From Leptoclinus maculatus (taxonomy: Eukaryota; Chordata; Actinopteri; Perciformes; Stichaeidae), in the NCBI GenBank assembly GCA_032191485.1, contig JAVDOI010000005.1, forward strand, positions 3,190,501 to 3,254,500: 64,000 nucleotides of DNA, read 5' to 3'. Below are positions 63,490 to 64,000 of this stretch, one piece after another. Every line of letters starts with the position of its first letter. The stretch's first letter is position 1. The notes under the pieces were generated by a model that saw only the letters and a program-made list of their open reading frames with translations, was not told the origin of the DNA and ran no database searches. Position numbers and translations under genes: made by a program.

Positions 63490-64000
63490 AATTACTACTA
63501 CTACTACTACTACAGCTACAGCTACTACCGCGACTACTACTACTACTACTACTGCAACTACTACTGCTACTACTACTACCATGACTACTAGTACTGATAC
63601 TACTACTGCAACTACTACTACTACTTCTACTACTACTACTGCTACTATGACTACTGCTAATACCATGCCTACTACTACTACTACTACTGTAAATATTTCT
63701 ACTACTATGACTACTACTACAGTAACTACTACTACTACTACTGTAACTATTGCTACTACTATGACTACTACTACAGTAACTACTACTACTACTACTACAC
63801 CTACTACCGCGACTACTACTACTGCAACTACTACTGCTACTACTACTACCATGACTACTAGTACTGATACTACTACTGCAACTACTACTACTACTTCTAC
63901 TACTACTACTGCTACTATTACTACTGCTAATACCATGCCTACTACTACTACTACTGTAACTATTTCTACTACTATGACTACTACTACAGTAACTACTACT
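63490..64000. repeat. ACT/GTA trinucleotide array with a ~270-279-bp higher-order repeat, runs off the window
   Basis: Nearly all triplets are ACT with variants (GCT, GCA, ATG, TTCT). The variant pattern itself repeats: CTACTACCGCG occurs at 63522 and 63801 (279 apart), and ATGACTACTAGTACTGATAC at 63581 and 63851 (270 apart, three triplets fewer). The minus-strand frame of V/A residues is a by-product. It starts about 128 bases after the cemip exon 3 donor. Confidence 0.93.

Noticed and set aside
63487..63936. 149-residue valine/alanine-rich minus-strand frame
   Set aside because: It is the translation of the ACT-type triplet array; no real protein is suggested.

Overview
The window looks like nuclear DNA from a ray-finned (teleost) fish. 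The evidence is its retroelement content: an L2-type LINE, a tRNA-derived SINE sharing that LINE's 3' tail, a BEL/Pao LTR element, DIRS-like and RTE-like remnants. It also has very long CA/GT arrays and three exons with vertebrate splice sites. It is gene-poor, and most of it is intergenic or intronic sequence filled with repeats.

The only host gene recognised is the 5' part of cemip (KIAA1199 family, hyaluronan-binding and hyaluronan-degrading protein) on the + strand. A coding exon with a signal peptide (50488-50542) is followed by two exons encoding the start of the G8 domain (60980-61117 and 63223-63361). All three join in frame with consistent phases, and the gene continues beyond the window. 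The cemip promoter is not proven; a CpG-rich segment at about 25255-25880 is one candidate and a GC-rich segment at 19690-19960 a weaker one.

Layout. 1-8.5 kb: a 3.56-kb L2-like LINE (1866-5424) with a 9-bp target-site duplication, sitting inside an older dispersed repeat. 8.5-25 kb: no gene seen; decayed repeats, two direct copies of one MITE-like element (14141-14627, 15331-15906), a 98-bp CA array and a pure 308-bp GT array. 25-34.7 kb: CpG-rich segment, then a very young BEL/Pao retrotransposon (26354-32634) with apparently identical 360-bp LTRs, a CGTTG target-site duplication and one intact 1621-codon gag-protease-RT-RNase H frame that lacks an integrase. It is followed by a broken RecQ-type helicase fragment and a reverse-strand LINE fragment keeping only its endonuclease part. 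37.2-38.7 kb: a DIRS-like remnant with a ~105-123-bp tandem repeat. 40-41.1 kb: four clustered CA/GT arrays and an inverted repeat. 49.3-50 kb: a reverse-strand dispersed repeat split by a SINE. 50.4-64 kb: the cemip 5' exons; their introns contain a 1.7-kb minisatellite, a 31-bp-stem hairpin, an RTE-like LINE fragment and a third inverted MITE copy. The window ends in an ACT-type trinucleotide array with a ~270-279-bp higher-order period.

No RNA gene, CRISPR array or bacterial-type operon was found. Assignments rest on reading translations and repeats by eye, without database searches.
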